From contig NZ_JACHIK010000015.1 in the NCBI RefSeq assembly GCF_014203155.1, positions 50,012 through 114,011 on the forward strand: a stretch of 64,000 bases of DNA, in the 5' to 3' direction. Below the pieces are notes generated by a model. The model was not told the origin of the DNA. It was given only the letters and a program-made list of their open reading frames with translations, and did no database searches. How positions within the stretch are numbered: position 1 is the stretch's first letter; each line of letters starts with the position of its first letter. This document shows positions 54,640 through 62,679 of the stretch, piece by piece. This DNA comes from Shinella fusca. Its GTDB lineage: Bacteria; Pseudomonadota; Alphaproteobacteria; Rhizobiales; Rhizobiaceae. The position numbers were made by a program, and so were the translations under genes.

Positions 54640-54663
54640 CCCGGCCGGGTTTCCCCGGCCGGG
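54640..54663 (+). other. GC hairpin after the carbonic anhydrase gene
   Basis: CCCGGCCGGG (54640-54649), loop TTTC, CCCGGCCGGG (54654-54663). A perfect 10-bp stem 2 bp past the stop. No T-run, so possibly a Rho-dependent or 3'-protecting end between convergent genes. Confidence 0.5.
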
Positions 54664-54700
54664 CTCGTCTTCGATAGAGGGTCGTGCCCGCCTTCGGCGG

Positions 54701-55522
54701 TCAGCGGCCGTCGATTTCCGCGCCGATGATGGCGATGGCGCGCTGGTAGACGCTGGCCGCGTTCCAGCCCTGCAGGGCCGCGAAATTCGGCTCGCCCGGC
54801 TGGTAGCCGGCACCGGCGCTCCAGCCGTGGCCGCGCAGGAAGTTCGCCGTCGAGGCGAGCGCGTCGGCCTTCGAACCGACGAGGTCGATATGGCCGTTGC
54901 CGTCGCCGTCGGCGCCGTATTTCAGCACGTTGACCGGCAGGAACTGGGTCTGGCCGATCTCGCCATGGGCCGCGCCGCGGGCCGTGGGGCTGAGAATGCC
55001 CTTCTGCACGAGCTGGAGGGCCGCGTAGAACTGGTCGGTGAAGTAGTCGGAGCGGCGGCAGTCATAGGCGAGCGTGGCGACGGCCGAGAGCGTGTGCTCC
55101 TTGCCGAGGAAGCCGCCGAAGCCGGTCTCCATGCCCCAGATGGCGAGCAGCGGGCCGGCCGGAACGCCGTAGCGGCTCTCGATGCGGGCGAAGAGGGCGG
55201 CGTTCTGCTGCTTCAGGCTCTTGCCGCGGCGAATGATCGTCGGGCCGCCGCGCTTCTGCATGAACTGGTCGAGCGAGAGCTTGAAGCTCTTCTGGCCGCG
55301 GTCGGCGCGGATCGTCGCGCGCGCATAGCCGATATTGGAGAAGGCCTTGTCCAGCGTCGAGCGGCTGATGCCGCGGGCGGCCGCCTCGCCCTTGAATGCC
55401 TCGGCCCAGGCCGGAAAACCGCCCGCGTCGTTGCCGCACCTGGCAGCTTCGGCAGTTGCCGGAACCGCTGCCGTGGCGATCATTACGGCCAGCACCTTGG
55501 CCACGCTCTTTGCCATGCCCAT
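54701..55522 (-). CDS. MltB-type lytic murein transglycosylase
   Basis: A 273-residue secreted transglycosylase from ATG 55522 (MGMAKSVAKVLAVM); the signal peptide ends near AEAARC. The SltB domain has the catalytic Glu in WGMETGFGGFLG, and AAHGEIGQTQFLPVNVLKYG and GSKADALASTANFLRGHGW are family motifs. It cuts peptidoglycan glycan chains. The peptidoglycan-binding tail found in longer relatives is absent. Confidence 0.92.
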   Translation of the reverse strand: MGMAKSVAKVLAVMIATAAVPATAEAARCGNDAGGFPAWAEAFKGEAAARGISRSTLDKAFSNIGYARATIRADRGQKSFKLSLDQFMQKRGGPTIIRRGKSLKQQNAALFARIESRYGVPAGPLLAIWGMETGFGGFLGKEHTLSAVATLAYDCRRSDYFTDQFYAALQLVQKGILSPTARGAAHGEIGQTQFLPVNVLKYGADGDGNGHIDLVGSKADALASTANFLRGHGWSAGAGYQPGEPNFAALQGWNAASVYQRAIAIIGAEIDGR

Positions 55523-55599
55523 GAAAAACCCCGTGATCCTTGTCTTTTGCGCTGCGGGAGCTGCCGCGCTCCCTGTCCTGCGTCGTCGCTGCAAAGCGA

Positions 55600-55641
55600 A
55601 GTCCCGATTGTCCTTTGACGGAACAACCGGGACTTTTATTT
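55600..55641. other. Imperfect inverted repeat between asd and the transglycosylase gene
   Basis: AGTCCCG (55600-55606) and CGGGACT (55628-55634) with further inner pairs (TTGT/ACAA). A TTTTATTT run follows on the plus strand, but no plus-strand gene ends here; on the minus strand, downstream of asd, the T-run is weak. Perhaps the asd terminator. Confidence 0.35.
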
Positions 55642-55707
55642 AAAACCGATTAACGGATCGTTGCCACATTTGTGAGGAAGCGTGGAAATTCTCCGTCCCG
55701 CCCCGGA

Positions 55708-56742
55708 TCAGGCGGCCTGCTTCTTCGCCTTGATCAGGCCGCGGGCGATGAGCAGTTCCGCGATCTGGACGGCGTTGAGGGCGGCACCCTTGCGCAGGTT
55801 GTCGGAAACGACCCACATGTTGAGGCCGTTCTCGACCGTCGCGTCCTCGCGGATGCGCGAGATGTAGGTGGCGTCCTCGCCTGCCGATTCGTACGGCGTG
55901 ATGTAGCCGCCGTTCTCCTGCTTGTCGATGACCTGGCAGCCCGGCGCCTCGCGCAGGATCTCGCGGGCCTCGTCGGCGGTGATTTCCTTCTCGAACTCGA
56001 TGTTGACCGATTCGGAATGGCCGATGAAGACCGGAACGCGCACGGCCGTGCAGGTCACCTTGATCTTCGGGTCGAGCATCTTCTTGGTCTCGGCCAGCAC
56101 CTTCCACTCTTCCTTCGTGTAGCCGTCTTCCATGAACACGTCGATGTGCGGGATGACGTTGAAGGCGATGCGCTTGGTGAACTTCTTCGATTCGATCGGG
56201 TCGGCGACGAAGACGGCGCGGGTCTGGTTGAAGAGCTCGTCCATGCCGTCCTTGCCGGCGCCGGAGACCGACTGGTAGGTCGACACCACGATGCGCTTGA
56301 TCGTGGCGCGGTCGTGCAGCGGCTTCAGCGCGACGACGAGCTGGGCGGTCGAGCAATTCGGATTGGCGATGATGTTCTTCTTGGTGAAGCCGGCGATGGC
56401 GTCGGGGTTCACTTCCGGAACGATCAGCGGCACCTCGGCGTCGTAGCGCCAGGCCGAGGAGTTGTCGATTACGACGCAGCCCTGCGCGCCGATCTTCGGC
56501 GAATACTTCTGCGAGACCGAGCCGCCGGCCGACATCAGGCAGATGTCCGTGTCGGAGAAATCGTAGTTCTCGAGGTTCTGCACCTTCAGCGTCTTGTCGC
56601 CGAAGGAGACCTCGGTGCCGATGGAGCGGCTGGAGGCGAGCGCGACGACTTCGTCGGCCGGGAAACCGCGTTCGGACAGGATGTTCAGCATTTCACGGCC
56701 GACATTGCCGGTCGCGCCGGCGATTGCGATCTTGAAACCCAT
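55708..56742 (-). CDS. asd: Aspartate-semialdehyde dehydrogenase
   Basis: A 344-residue Asd from ATG 56742 (MGFKIAIAGATGNVG). The NADP motif is at 8-15 and the catalytic Cys130 in NPNCSTAQL; further segments include TYQSVSGAGKDGMDEL. It reduces aspartyl phosphate to the semialdehyde shared by Lys, Met, Thr, Ile and diaminopimelate synthesis. The frame is open further upstream, but family similarity starts at MGFK. Directly before it lie two hairpins and a 39-codon ORF rich in Thr/Lys codons, together resembling an attenuator. Confidence 0.97.
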   Translation of the reverse strand: MGFKIAIAGATGNVGREMLNILSERGFPADEVVALASSRSIGTEVSFGDKTLKVQNLENYDFSDTDICLMSAGGSVSQKYSPKIGAQGCVVIDNSSAWRYDAEVPLIVPEVNPDAIAGFTKKNIIANPNCSTAQLVVALKPLHDRATIKRIVVSTYQSVSGAGKDGMDELFNQTRAVFVADPIESKKFTKRIAFNVIPHIDVFMEDGYTKEEWKVLAETKKMLDPKIKVTCTAVRVPVFIGHSESVNIEFEKEITADEAREILREAPGCQVIDKQENGGYITPYESAGEDATYISRIREDATVENGLNMWVVSDNLRKGAALNAVQIAELLIARGLIKAKKQAA

Positions 56743-56770
56743 GTCTAAAGCTCTCTTTCTCTGTCTCTCC

Positions 56771-56834
56771 GCGGGTTCAGGAGGTAAAACCCGCCGGCCG
56801 AAGCGCGGGTTTCGGTCCCCGGCCATACCGGGGA
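56771..56834 (-). promoter_or_regulatory. Candidate transcription attenuator upstream of asd
   Basis: In mRNA order: hairpin TCCCCGG/CCGGGGA (56834-56816); then a terminator-like hairpin AAACCCGC...GCGGGTTT (56812-56787) with an inner TTCG loop and a TTTT end; then a second AACCCGC (56777-56771) that can pair with the same GCGGGTT arm. The last two structures exclude each other. All lie between a Thr/Lys-rich ORF and asd. Confidence 0.55.
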
Positions 56835-56855
56835 GAGAGCGGTGGGCCAGAGACG

Positions 56856-56975
56856 TCAGACGGTTTTCGTCGTCGTTTTGGCCGTTGTTTTGGAAATCGA
56901 TACGCAATGGCGAACCCGCCCGGCGTTGAAGGCCGGAGCGATCATGCGGGCGATGGCGATCCCAAGGCGGTACAT
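56856..56975 (-). CDS. Putative leader peptide of asd (39 residues, Thr/Lys-rich end)
   Basis: A short frame with a good Shine-Dalgarno (AAAGGA, 7 nt before ATG 56975). The N-terminal part is ordinary (MYRLGIAIARMIAPAFNAGR). The last 12 codons read S-K-T-T-A-K-T-T-T-K-T-V: six Thr and three Lys, the very amino acids made from the product of the next gene, asd. Two hairpins follow its stop. This is the layout of ribosome-sensing attenuators such as thrL. The Thr/Lys run is certain; translation and function are inferred. Confidence 0.55.
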   Translation of the reverse strand: MYRLGIAIARMIAPAFNAGRVRHCVSISKTTAKTTTKTV

Positions 56976-57217
56976 GGCGGTTCCTTTGCGTGCGTGCTGA
57001 ATACGCTCATCTGCCGAAGAGTCAAGCCTTGCGTGGAGGGGAAGCCCGCCCGCGACAAAAGTCGTACGCCGAAAGTCATAAGCCCAAAGCAGCGCTGCTT
57101 TCGCCGCGCGAATTCTGACATCTTCCGCCAAGGCGCACCCTGTCTGGCGTTTTCGGGAGAAACTCCGGACCTCTCCGTGGGGCTGCCCGACACGCCGTTT
57201 TTGTGGAGGACAATCAA

Positions 57218-59107
57218 ATGGCAAATGTTTCGACCGTGGGCAGCGCAAAGGCGGCGCCCATGACGAGCGAGCAGAAGAAGGTGATTTTCGCCTCCTCGCT
57301 CGGCACCGTCTTCGAGTGGTACGATTTCTATCTTTACGGTTCGCTGGCGATCTATATCGGCGCCACCTTCTTCAGCCAGTATCCGGAAACGACGCGCAAC
57401 ATCTTCGCGCTGCTCGCCTTCGCCGCCGGCTTCCTCGTCCGCCCGTTCGGCGCGCTGGTGTTCGGCCGCCTCGGCGACCTCGTCGGGCGCAAGTACACCT
57501 TCCTCATCACCATCCTGATCATGGGTATGTCGACCTTTATCGTCGGCCTCCTGCCCGGCGCCGCCACGATCGGCATCGCCGCGCCGATCATCCTGATCGC
57601 GCTGCGCATGCTGCAGGGCCTGGCGCTCGGCGGTGAATACGGCGGTGCCGCGACCTACGTCGCCGAACATGCGCCGGACGGCCGGCGCGGCTACTTCACC
57701 TCCTGGATCCAGACCACGGCGACGCTCGGCCTGTTCCTGTCGCTTCTCGTCATCCTGGCGGTGCAGTTCGCCCTCGGCAAGGAAGATTTCGCCGCCTGGG
57801 GCTGGCGCATCCCGTTCATCGTCTCGGTCGTCCTGCTCGGCGTGTCCGTCTGGATCCGCATGAAGATGAACGAATCGCCCGCCTTCCAGAAGATGAAGGA
57901 AGAGGGCAAGGGCTCCAAGGCACCGCTGACGGAAGCCTTCGGCCAGTGGCGCAATGCCAAGATCGCGCTTCTGGCGCTCTTCGGCGCCGTCGTCGGCCAG
58001 GCCGTCGTCTGGTATGCCGGCCAGTTCTACGCGCTGTTCTTCCTGACGGGCGTGCTGAAGGTCGACGGCCAGTCGGCCAACATCATGGTCGCCATCTCGC
58101 TGGCGATCGGCACCGGCTTCTTCGTCTTCTTCGGCTGGCTGTCGGACAAGATCGGCCGCAAGCCGATCATCATGGCCGGCCTGCTGCTCGCCATGCTGAC
58201 CTACTTCCCGCTGTTCAAGGCCCTGACCTGGGCCGGCAACCCGGCGCTCGCCGAGGCGCAGGACACGATCCGCGCGACGGTCACCGCCGCACCGGGCGAC
58301 TGCAAGTTCCAGTTTAACCCGACCGGCACGGCGAAGTTCACGACGTCCTGCGACATCGCGACCTCGTTCCTGACCCGTAATTCCGTGCCCTATGACGTCG
58401 TCACCACGGCGGCGGCCGGCACGCCCGCAACGGTCCAGATCGGCGACAAGACGATCGCCAGCTACGACGCCGTCGCAGCAGGCGATCAGGCCAAGGGTCT
58501 CGACGCGGCGTTCCAGAAGCAGACGAACATCGCGCTCCACGACGCCGGCTATCCGCTGGTCCGTGGCGCGGCGAAGGTTCCGGACTCCAAGCTCGACGCC
58601 TTCGTCGCCGCCAATCCGGAGCTCGCTCTGGATGCGACCGCGATCCGCGCCGGCGAGAAGGCCAGCATGCCCGCCGCCGATCTCGTCGCCGGCAAGCTGC
58701 TGACGGCCGACGAAGCCAACGGCGTCACCGATATGGCCGTTTACACGATTGCCGGCGGCGGTGCCTACACCATGGTCGCCGACCCCGCCAACGTGAACTG
58801 GGTCACGATCATCGCCGTGCTGACGGTCCTCGTGATCTACGTCACGATGGTCTACGGCCCCATCGCCGCGCTGCTGGTCGAGCTCTTCCCGACCCGCATC
58901 CGCTACACTGGCATGTCGCTGCCCTATCATATCGGCAACGGCTGGTTCGGTGGCCTGCTTCCGGCCATGGCCTTCGCCATGAGCGCGGCGGAGGGCGATA
59001 TCTACTACGGCCTGTGGTATCCGATCGTCTTCGCAGGCATCACGCTCGTCATCGGCCTTCTCTTCCTGCCGGAAACGAAGGACCGCGACATCCACGCCAT
59101 GGATTGA
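57218..59107 (+). CDS. MHS-family MFS transporter with a large extra loop
   Basis: A 629-residue proton-coupled transporter of the metabolite:H+ symporter type, from ATG 57218 behind GTGGAGGA. It has FEWYDFYLYGSLAIYI, GRLGDLVGRKYTFL, LALGGEYGGAATYVAEH and SWIQTTATLG, as in ProP/ShiA/KgtP relatives. Usual length is 430-550. About 150 extra hydrophilic residues (about 345-500), with two Cys (GDCKF and TSCDI), lie between segments 9 and 10, a loop that should face the periplasm. Substrate unknown. Ends in a perfect terminator. Confidence 0.9.
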   Translation: MANVSTVGSAKAAPMTSEQKKVIFASSLGTVFEWYDFYLYGSLAIYIGATFFSQYPETTRNIFALLAFAAGFLVRPFGALVFGRLGDLVGRKYTFLITILIMGMSTFIVGLLPGAATIGIAAPIILIALRMLQGLALGGEYGGAATYVAEHAPDGRRGYFTSWIQTTATLGLFLSLLVILAVQFALGKEDFAAWGWRIPFIVSVVLLGVSVWIRMKMNESPAFQKMKEEGKGSKAPLTEAFGQWRNAKIALLALFGAVVGQAVVWYAGQFYALFFLTGVLKVDGQSANIMVAISLAIGTGFFVFFGWLSDKIGRKPIIMAGLLLAMLTYFPLFKALTWAGNPALAEAQDTIRATVTAAPGDCKFQFNPTGTAKFTTSCDIATSFLTRNSVPYDVVTTAAAGTPATVQIGDKTIASYDAVAAGDQAKGLDAAFQKQTNIALHDAGYPLVRGAAKVPDSKLDAFVAANPELALDATAIRAGEKASMPAADLVAGKLLTADEANGVTDMAVYTIAGGGAYTMVADPANVNWVTIIAVLTVLVIYVTMVYGPIAALLVELFPTRIRYTGMSLPYHIGNGWFGGLLPAMAFAMSAAEGDIYYGLWYPIVFAGITLVIGLLFLPETKDRDIHAMD

Positions 59108-59134
59108 TCTCCCCCTTCCGATCCGTTCATGGCG

Positions 59135-59167
59135 AACCGGCCCGCGTTAACGCGGGCCGGTTTTATT
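59135..59167 (+). terminator. Rho-independent terminator of the MHS transporter gene
   Basis: AACCGGCCCGCG (59135-59146), loop TTAA, CGCGGGCCGGTT (59151-59162), then TTTTATTT. A perfect 12-bp stem 28 bp past the stop, overlapping the end of the convergent PAP2 gene. Confidence 0.9.
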
Positions 59168-59858
59168 TCGGCTTGCCGGAAAGCGCCTTCGGCAACGGCC
59201 AGCCGCGCGCGTCGAAGCGGAAGAGCCAGTCCCGGCGGGCGAAGAGGAAGGCGACGGCGATGGCCGTCCACAGGCCCAGCAGCAGCCCGGCGGCGACATC
59301 GCTCGGATAGTGCGCGCCGAGGATGACGCGCGAGACGCCGATCGCCAGCGCGCCGGCAAGGAAGAGCGGGCGCAGCCGCGGAACCAGCATGGAAAAGGCG
59401 CCGAAGAAGGCACCCACCGCCGCCGAATGACCGGAGGGGAAGCTGGCATAGAGGTTGTCATAGGCAAAGGGCGTCAGGCTGTAGGCGCCGAGATCGGCGA
59501 AAAGCTCCGGCCGGGCGCGCCCGACGATCAGCTTGGCGAGGTGCACGAATGCGCTCGTCGCGCCGATGGTGAGGAAGAAGTAGAGCGACAGGCGCGTTAC
59601 GGACCGGGCCCGGCCGGCGGCCGTTCCGTTGCCGAGCGCCCGATGGACGGCATAGGCGAGGATGACGAGGACGCCGGAGCCGTAGATCATCCACCGGAAC
59701 GTGCCGAAATCGGTGATATGCGCATTGAAGGCGACGATGGCGCCGGGAAGGCCCCGGGCGTGCCGGGAGATGGCGGGATCGAAGGGAACGAGCGCCGCGA
59801 GGAGGACGACGGTGGCGGCGAGGATCCAGAGCGAGGAGGTCGCGAACGATCGGTTCAT
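59163..59858 (-). CDS. PAP2-family membrane phosphatase
   Basis: A 231-residue membrane protein from ATG 59858 (MNRSFATSSLWILAA), with about five to six segments. The acid phosphatase signature is complete: KLIVGRARP, SFPSGHSAAVGAFFG and LGAHYPSDVAAG. Relatives act on lipid phosphates (undecaprenyl pyrophosphate, PGP or lipid A phosphate); which one cannot be told. Its promoter region includes the leuB terminator. Confidence 0.9.
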   Translation of the reverse strand: MNRSFATSSLWILAATVVLLAALVPFDPAISRHARGLPGAIVAFNAHITDFGTFRWMIYGSGVLVILAYAVHRALGNGTAAGRARSVTRLSLYFFLTIGATSAFVHLAKLIVGRARPELFADLGAYSLTPFAYDNLYASFPSGHSAAVGAFFGAFSMLVPRLRPLFLAGALAIGVSRVILGAHYPSDVAAGLLLGLWTAIAVAFLFARRDWLFRFDARGWPLPKALSGKPK

Positions 59859-59925
59859 GAGTATCCCTTGAAAAGACGTGGCTTCCATGTGTCGGGAAAA
59901 GCCGGCTTTTCAAGGGAGGCGAACG

Positions 59926-59952
59926 AAAAAAGCTCCCGGACATGCCGGGAGC
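59926..59952 (-). terminator. Rho-independent terminator of leuB
   Basis: GCTCCCGG (59932-59939), loop ACATG, CCGGGAGC (59945-59952), with T6 on the minus strand (59926-59931). 21 bp past the leuB stop. Confidence 0.9.
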
Positions 59953-59973
59953 CTCGCTGTCCAATAAGCCGGT

Positions 59974-61086
59974 TCAGGCCGAGAGTTTCCGGAAGGCGGA
60001 AAGGATGGTGTCGCCCATTTCCGAGGTGCCGACCTTGCGGCAGCCTTCGGCCATGATGTCGCCGGTGCGCACGCCGCTGTCGAGGACTTCGGCGATGGCC
60101 TTTTCAAGGTTGTCGGCTTCCTTGACCATGTTGAACGAGTAGCGCAGGCACATGGCGAAGGAGGCGATCATGGCGATCGGGTTGGCGATGCCCTTGCCGG
60201 CAATGTCCGGCGCCGAGCCGTGCACGGGCTCGTAGAGTGCCTTGCGCTGGCCGGTCTTGGCGTCCGGGGCGCCGAGCGAGGCGGACGGCAGCATGCCGAG
60301 CGAGCCCGTCAGCATGGCCGCGACGTCGGAGAGCATGTCGCCGAAGAGGTTGTCCGTCACGATGACGTCGAACTGCTTGGGCGCGCGCACGAGCTGCATG
60401 CCGCCGGCATCGGCCAGCATGTGCTCGAGCTGCACGTCCGAATAGCTGCGCTTGTGCGTCTCCGTCACGACCTGGTTCCAGAGAACGCCGGACTTCATGA
60501 CGTTGCGCTTTTCCATCGAGCAGACGCGGTTGTTGCGGGTGCGGGCCAGCTCGAAGGCGACGCCGGCGATGCGCTCGATCTCGTAGGTGTCGTAGACCTG
60601 GGTGTCGATGCCGCGCTTCTGGCCGTTGCCGAGGTCGATGATCTCCTTCGGCTCGCCGAAATAGACGCCGCCCGTCAGTTCGCGCACGATGAGGATGTCG
60701 AGGCCTTCGACGAGCTCGGGCTTCAGCGAGGAGGCGTTGGCAAGCGCCGGATAGCAGATGGCCGGGCGCAGGTTCGCGAAGAGCTTCAGGTCCTTGCGCA
60801 GGCGCAGGAGGCCGGCTTCCGGACGGACTTCATAGGGAACGGCATCCCATTTCGGGCCGCCGACGGCGCCGAACAGCACGGCGTCCGCCGCAAGCGCCTT
60901 CTCCATGTCGCCTTCCGAGATCGCCGCGCCATGGGCATCGTACGCGCAGCCGCCGACGAGGCCTTCGTCGGTCTCAAAGCCGGCGCCGAGTTCGGCGTTC
61001 ATATAGGCGATGATCTTGCGGACTTCCGCCATGGCTTCCGGGCCGATGCCGTCGCCGGGCAGGAGGAGGAGGGTACGCGCTGTCAT
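59974..61086 (-). CDS. leuB: 3-isopropylmalate dehydrogenase
   Basis: A 370-residue LeuB that oxidatively decarboxylates 3-isopropylmalate. It has [19 protein letters not shown] at the start, [27 protein letters not shown], and [20 protein letters not shown] with the catalytic Asp residues. The Shine-Dalgarno AAGGAAA lies 8 nt before ATG 61086 but falls inside a long inverted repeat, so translation may be controlled. Upstream on the same strand are the Rid gene and leuD. Confidence 0.97.
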   Translation of the reverse strand: MTARTLLLLPGDGIGPEAMAEVRKIIAYMNAELGAGFETDEGLVGGCAYDAHGAAISEGDMEKALAADAVLFGAVGGPKWDAVPYEVRPEAGLLRLRKDLKLFANLRPAICYPALANASSLKPELVEGLDILIVRELTGGVYFGEPKEIIDLGNGQKRGIDTQVYDTYEIERIAGVAFELARTRNNRVCSMEKRNVMKSGVLWNQVVTETHKRSYSDVQLEHMLADAGGMQLVRAPKQFDVIVTDNLFGDMLSDVAAMLTGSLGMLPSASLGAPDAKTGQRKALYEPVHGSAPDIAGKGIANPIAMIASFAMCLRYSFNMVKEADNLEKAIAEVLDSGVRTGDIMAEGCRKVGTSEMGDTILSAFRKLSA

Positions 61087-61088
61087 GG

Positions 61089-61152
61089 GATTTTCCTTGA
61101 TGTCACGGAAGGGTTGCGCGCTTCTTAGCGCAACTTCCGTTCAAGGAAAATC
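61089..61152 (-). promoter_or_regulatory. Long inverted repeat that sequesters the leuB Shine-Dalgarno
   Basis: mRNA pairing: GATTTTCCTTGA with TCAAGGAAAATC (12 bp), then ACGGAA with TTCCGT (6 bp), then GTTGCGC with GCGCAAC (7 bp), with an 8-nt loop and small bulges. The AAGGAAA of leuB is fully inside the outer helix. There is no T-run, so this is not a plain terminator. Confidence 0.65.
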
Positions 61153-61183
61153 ATTCGAAGGAAAGATTTTTGCGCGGGTCCGC

Positions 61184-61564
61184 TCAGCTTTGGCGTAGCG
61201 CCGTGACCTCGATCTCGATCAGCATTTCCGGCCGGATCAGGCCGCAGACCACCATGGTGGCGGCGGGGCGGACCGTGCCGAACGTCTCGCCGAGAATCGG
61301 GAAGACGCGGGTCGCGAAGGCGGCCTCGGTCACGTAGTAATGGCAGCGCACCACGTCGGAAAAGGAAAAGCCGGCCTCGTCCAGAACCTTGCCGATGGTG
61401 GCAAGGCAGTTGCGCGTCTGGTCCTCGACGCTCTCCGGCATGGCCATGGTGGCATAGTCGTAGCCGGTCGTGCCGGACACGAAGCACCAGTCGCCGGAAA
61501 CGACGGCGCGCGAATAGCCCGCCGTCGCTTCGAATGGGGAGCCGGACGAGATCAGCCGGCGCAT
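61184..61564 (-). CDS. Rid-family (YjgF/YER057c/UK114) protein
   Basis: A 126-residue trimer-forming Rid protein (LISSGSPFEATAGYSRAVVSG, FVSGTTGYD, RPAATMVVCGLIRPEMLIEIEVTA). Classical RidA removes reactive enamine/imine intermediates using an Arg in a PARS-like motif; here the place reads RPAAT, so it may belong to another Rid subgroup without that activity. It sits 4 bp after leuD and before leuB, suggesting co-expression with leucine synthesis. Confidence 0.88.
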   Translation of the reverse strand: MRRLISSGSPFEATAGYSRAVVSGDWCFVSGTTGYDYATMAMPESVEDQTRNCLATIGKVLDEAGFSFSDVVRCHYYVTEAAFATRVFPILGETFGTVRPAATMVVCGLIRPEMLIEIEVTALRQS

Positions 61565-61568
61565 GGCC

Positions 61569-62174
61569 TTACGCCCAGGGGCGGGAGGACGCGGTCTTCT
61601 TCTCGAAGCTGTCGATGGAGGTCGCCTTTTCCAGCGTCAGGCCGATGTCGTCGAGGCCGTTCAGCAGGCAGTGGCGGCGGAAGGCATCGATCTCGAAGCC
61701 GATGCGGCCGCCGTCGGGGCCGGTGATTTCCTGGGCTTCGAGGTCCACGGTCAGCACGGCGTTGGAGCCGCGGCTGGCGTCGTCCATCAGCTTGTCGAGG
61801 TCTTCGGGGCTGACGACGATCGGCAGGATGCCGTTCTTGAAACAGTTGTTGTAGAAGATGTCGGCGAAGCTCGTGGAGATGACGCAGCGGATGCCGAAGT
61901 CGAGCAGCGCCCACGGCGCATGCTCACGCGAGGAGCCGCAGCCGAAATTGTCGCCGGCCACCAGGATCGTGGCGTTCTGGTAGGCGGGCTTGTTCAGCAC
62001 GAAATCCGGGTTCGGCGTGCCGTCCTCGTTGTAGCGCGCCTCGGCGAAGAGGCCCGTGCCGAGGCCGGTGCGCTTGATCGTCTTGAGGTAATCCTTCGGA
62101 ATGATCATGTCCGTGTCGATATTGACGACGGGAAGCGGCGCGGCGACGCCGGTCAGCTTGACGAACTTGTCCAT
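61569..62174 (-). CDS. leuD: 3-isopropylmalate dehydratase small subunit
   Basis: A 201-residue LeuD that, with LeuC, isomerises 2- to 3-isopropylmalate. It starts [22 protein letters not shown] and has [22 protein letters not shown] and the [13 protein letters not shown] segment. Length is normal. LeuC is not in this window. First gene of leuD-rid-leuB. Confidence 0.96.
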   Translation of the reverse strand: MDKFVKLTGVAAPLPVVNIDTDMIIPKDYLKTIKRTGLGTGLFAEARYNEDGTPNPDFVLNKPAYQNATILVAGDNFGCGSSREHAPWALLDFGIRCVISTSFADIFYNNCFKNGILPIVVSPEDLDKLMDDASRGSNAVLTVDLEAQEITGPDGGRIGFEIDAFRRHCLLNGLDDIGLTLEKATSIDSFEKKTASSRPWA

Positions 62175-62276
62175 GCGGAAACCCTCGGAATACGGTGATG
62201 TCGGTTGCTGAAGCGTTTAGAGCAGTTTTCCCGGGATTTGAAGGGAAAACTTGCCGATGGGCCGCAAACGCAGCCG

Positions 62277-62297
62277 CCGGGCGTGAAAAACGCCCGG
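62277..62297 (-). other. Hairpin after the small membrane protein gene
   Basis: CCGGGCGT (62277-62284), loop GAAAA, ACGCCCGG (62290-62297). It lies 27 bp past the stop of the minus-strand 82-residue gene. No T-run follows. A second inverted repeat AGTTTTCCC/GGGAAAACT lies at 62224-62251, nearer leuD. Confidence 0.45.
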
Positions 62298-62323
62298 GTG
62301 TCCTTGTCGGAACGAAGCCTCTC

Positions 62324-62572
62324 TCAGAGGTCGATGATCGTGCCGCGGCCGTCGTTCCAGATGCGCGGCTCGCGCTGGCCGGGTGCCCGGCGATCGTTGC
62401 GGGCGGTCGCACGCACGGGAGCCGGCTGGAGCTTTGCGGCAAGCATGGAGCCGATCATCAGCACGGAAACGATGCCGGCGATGGCAAGGCCAACGGAGGC
62501 GGCGAACAGGAACGTCGCGCCGGCGATCATCATGGCGAGGATGGTGAAGACGATGGAGCGGATACGCTGCAT
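62324..62572 (-). CDS. Small two-segment membrane protein
   Basis: An 82-residue protein from ATG 62572 (MQRIRSIVFTILAMMIAG). Two membrane segments (about 5-22 and 26-45) are followed by a basic tail (VRATARNDRRAPGQREPRIW) and a final GTIIDL. I do not recognise the family; such small membrane proteins with a C-terminal tail are common in rhizobia. A Shine-Dalgarno-like AGAAAGGG lies upstream. It is divergent from the CitE-type gene. Confidence 0.7.
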   Translation of the reverse strand: MQRIRSIVFTILAMMIAGATFLFAASVGLAIAGIVSVLMIGSMLAAKLQPAPVRATARNDRRAPGQREPRIWNDGRGTIIDL

Positions 62573-62679
62573 TTTGATTTGCCCTTTCTCTGAGAGCAAT
62601 GTGGGGGTCGATTTTGTCCATTGCAAGGCCGAAATCGCAGGTGCTTGCCGGCTGCGGCAAAGCGCGGCACAAAGGTGGG

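Noticed and set aside
62175..62323. A possible leucine leader peptide before leuD
   Set aside because: No short frame with clustered Leu codons was seen in the leader; only two hairpins are present.
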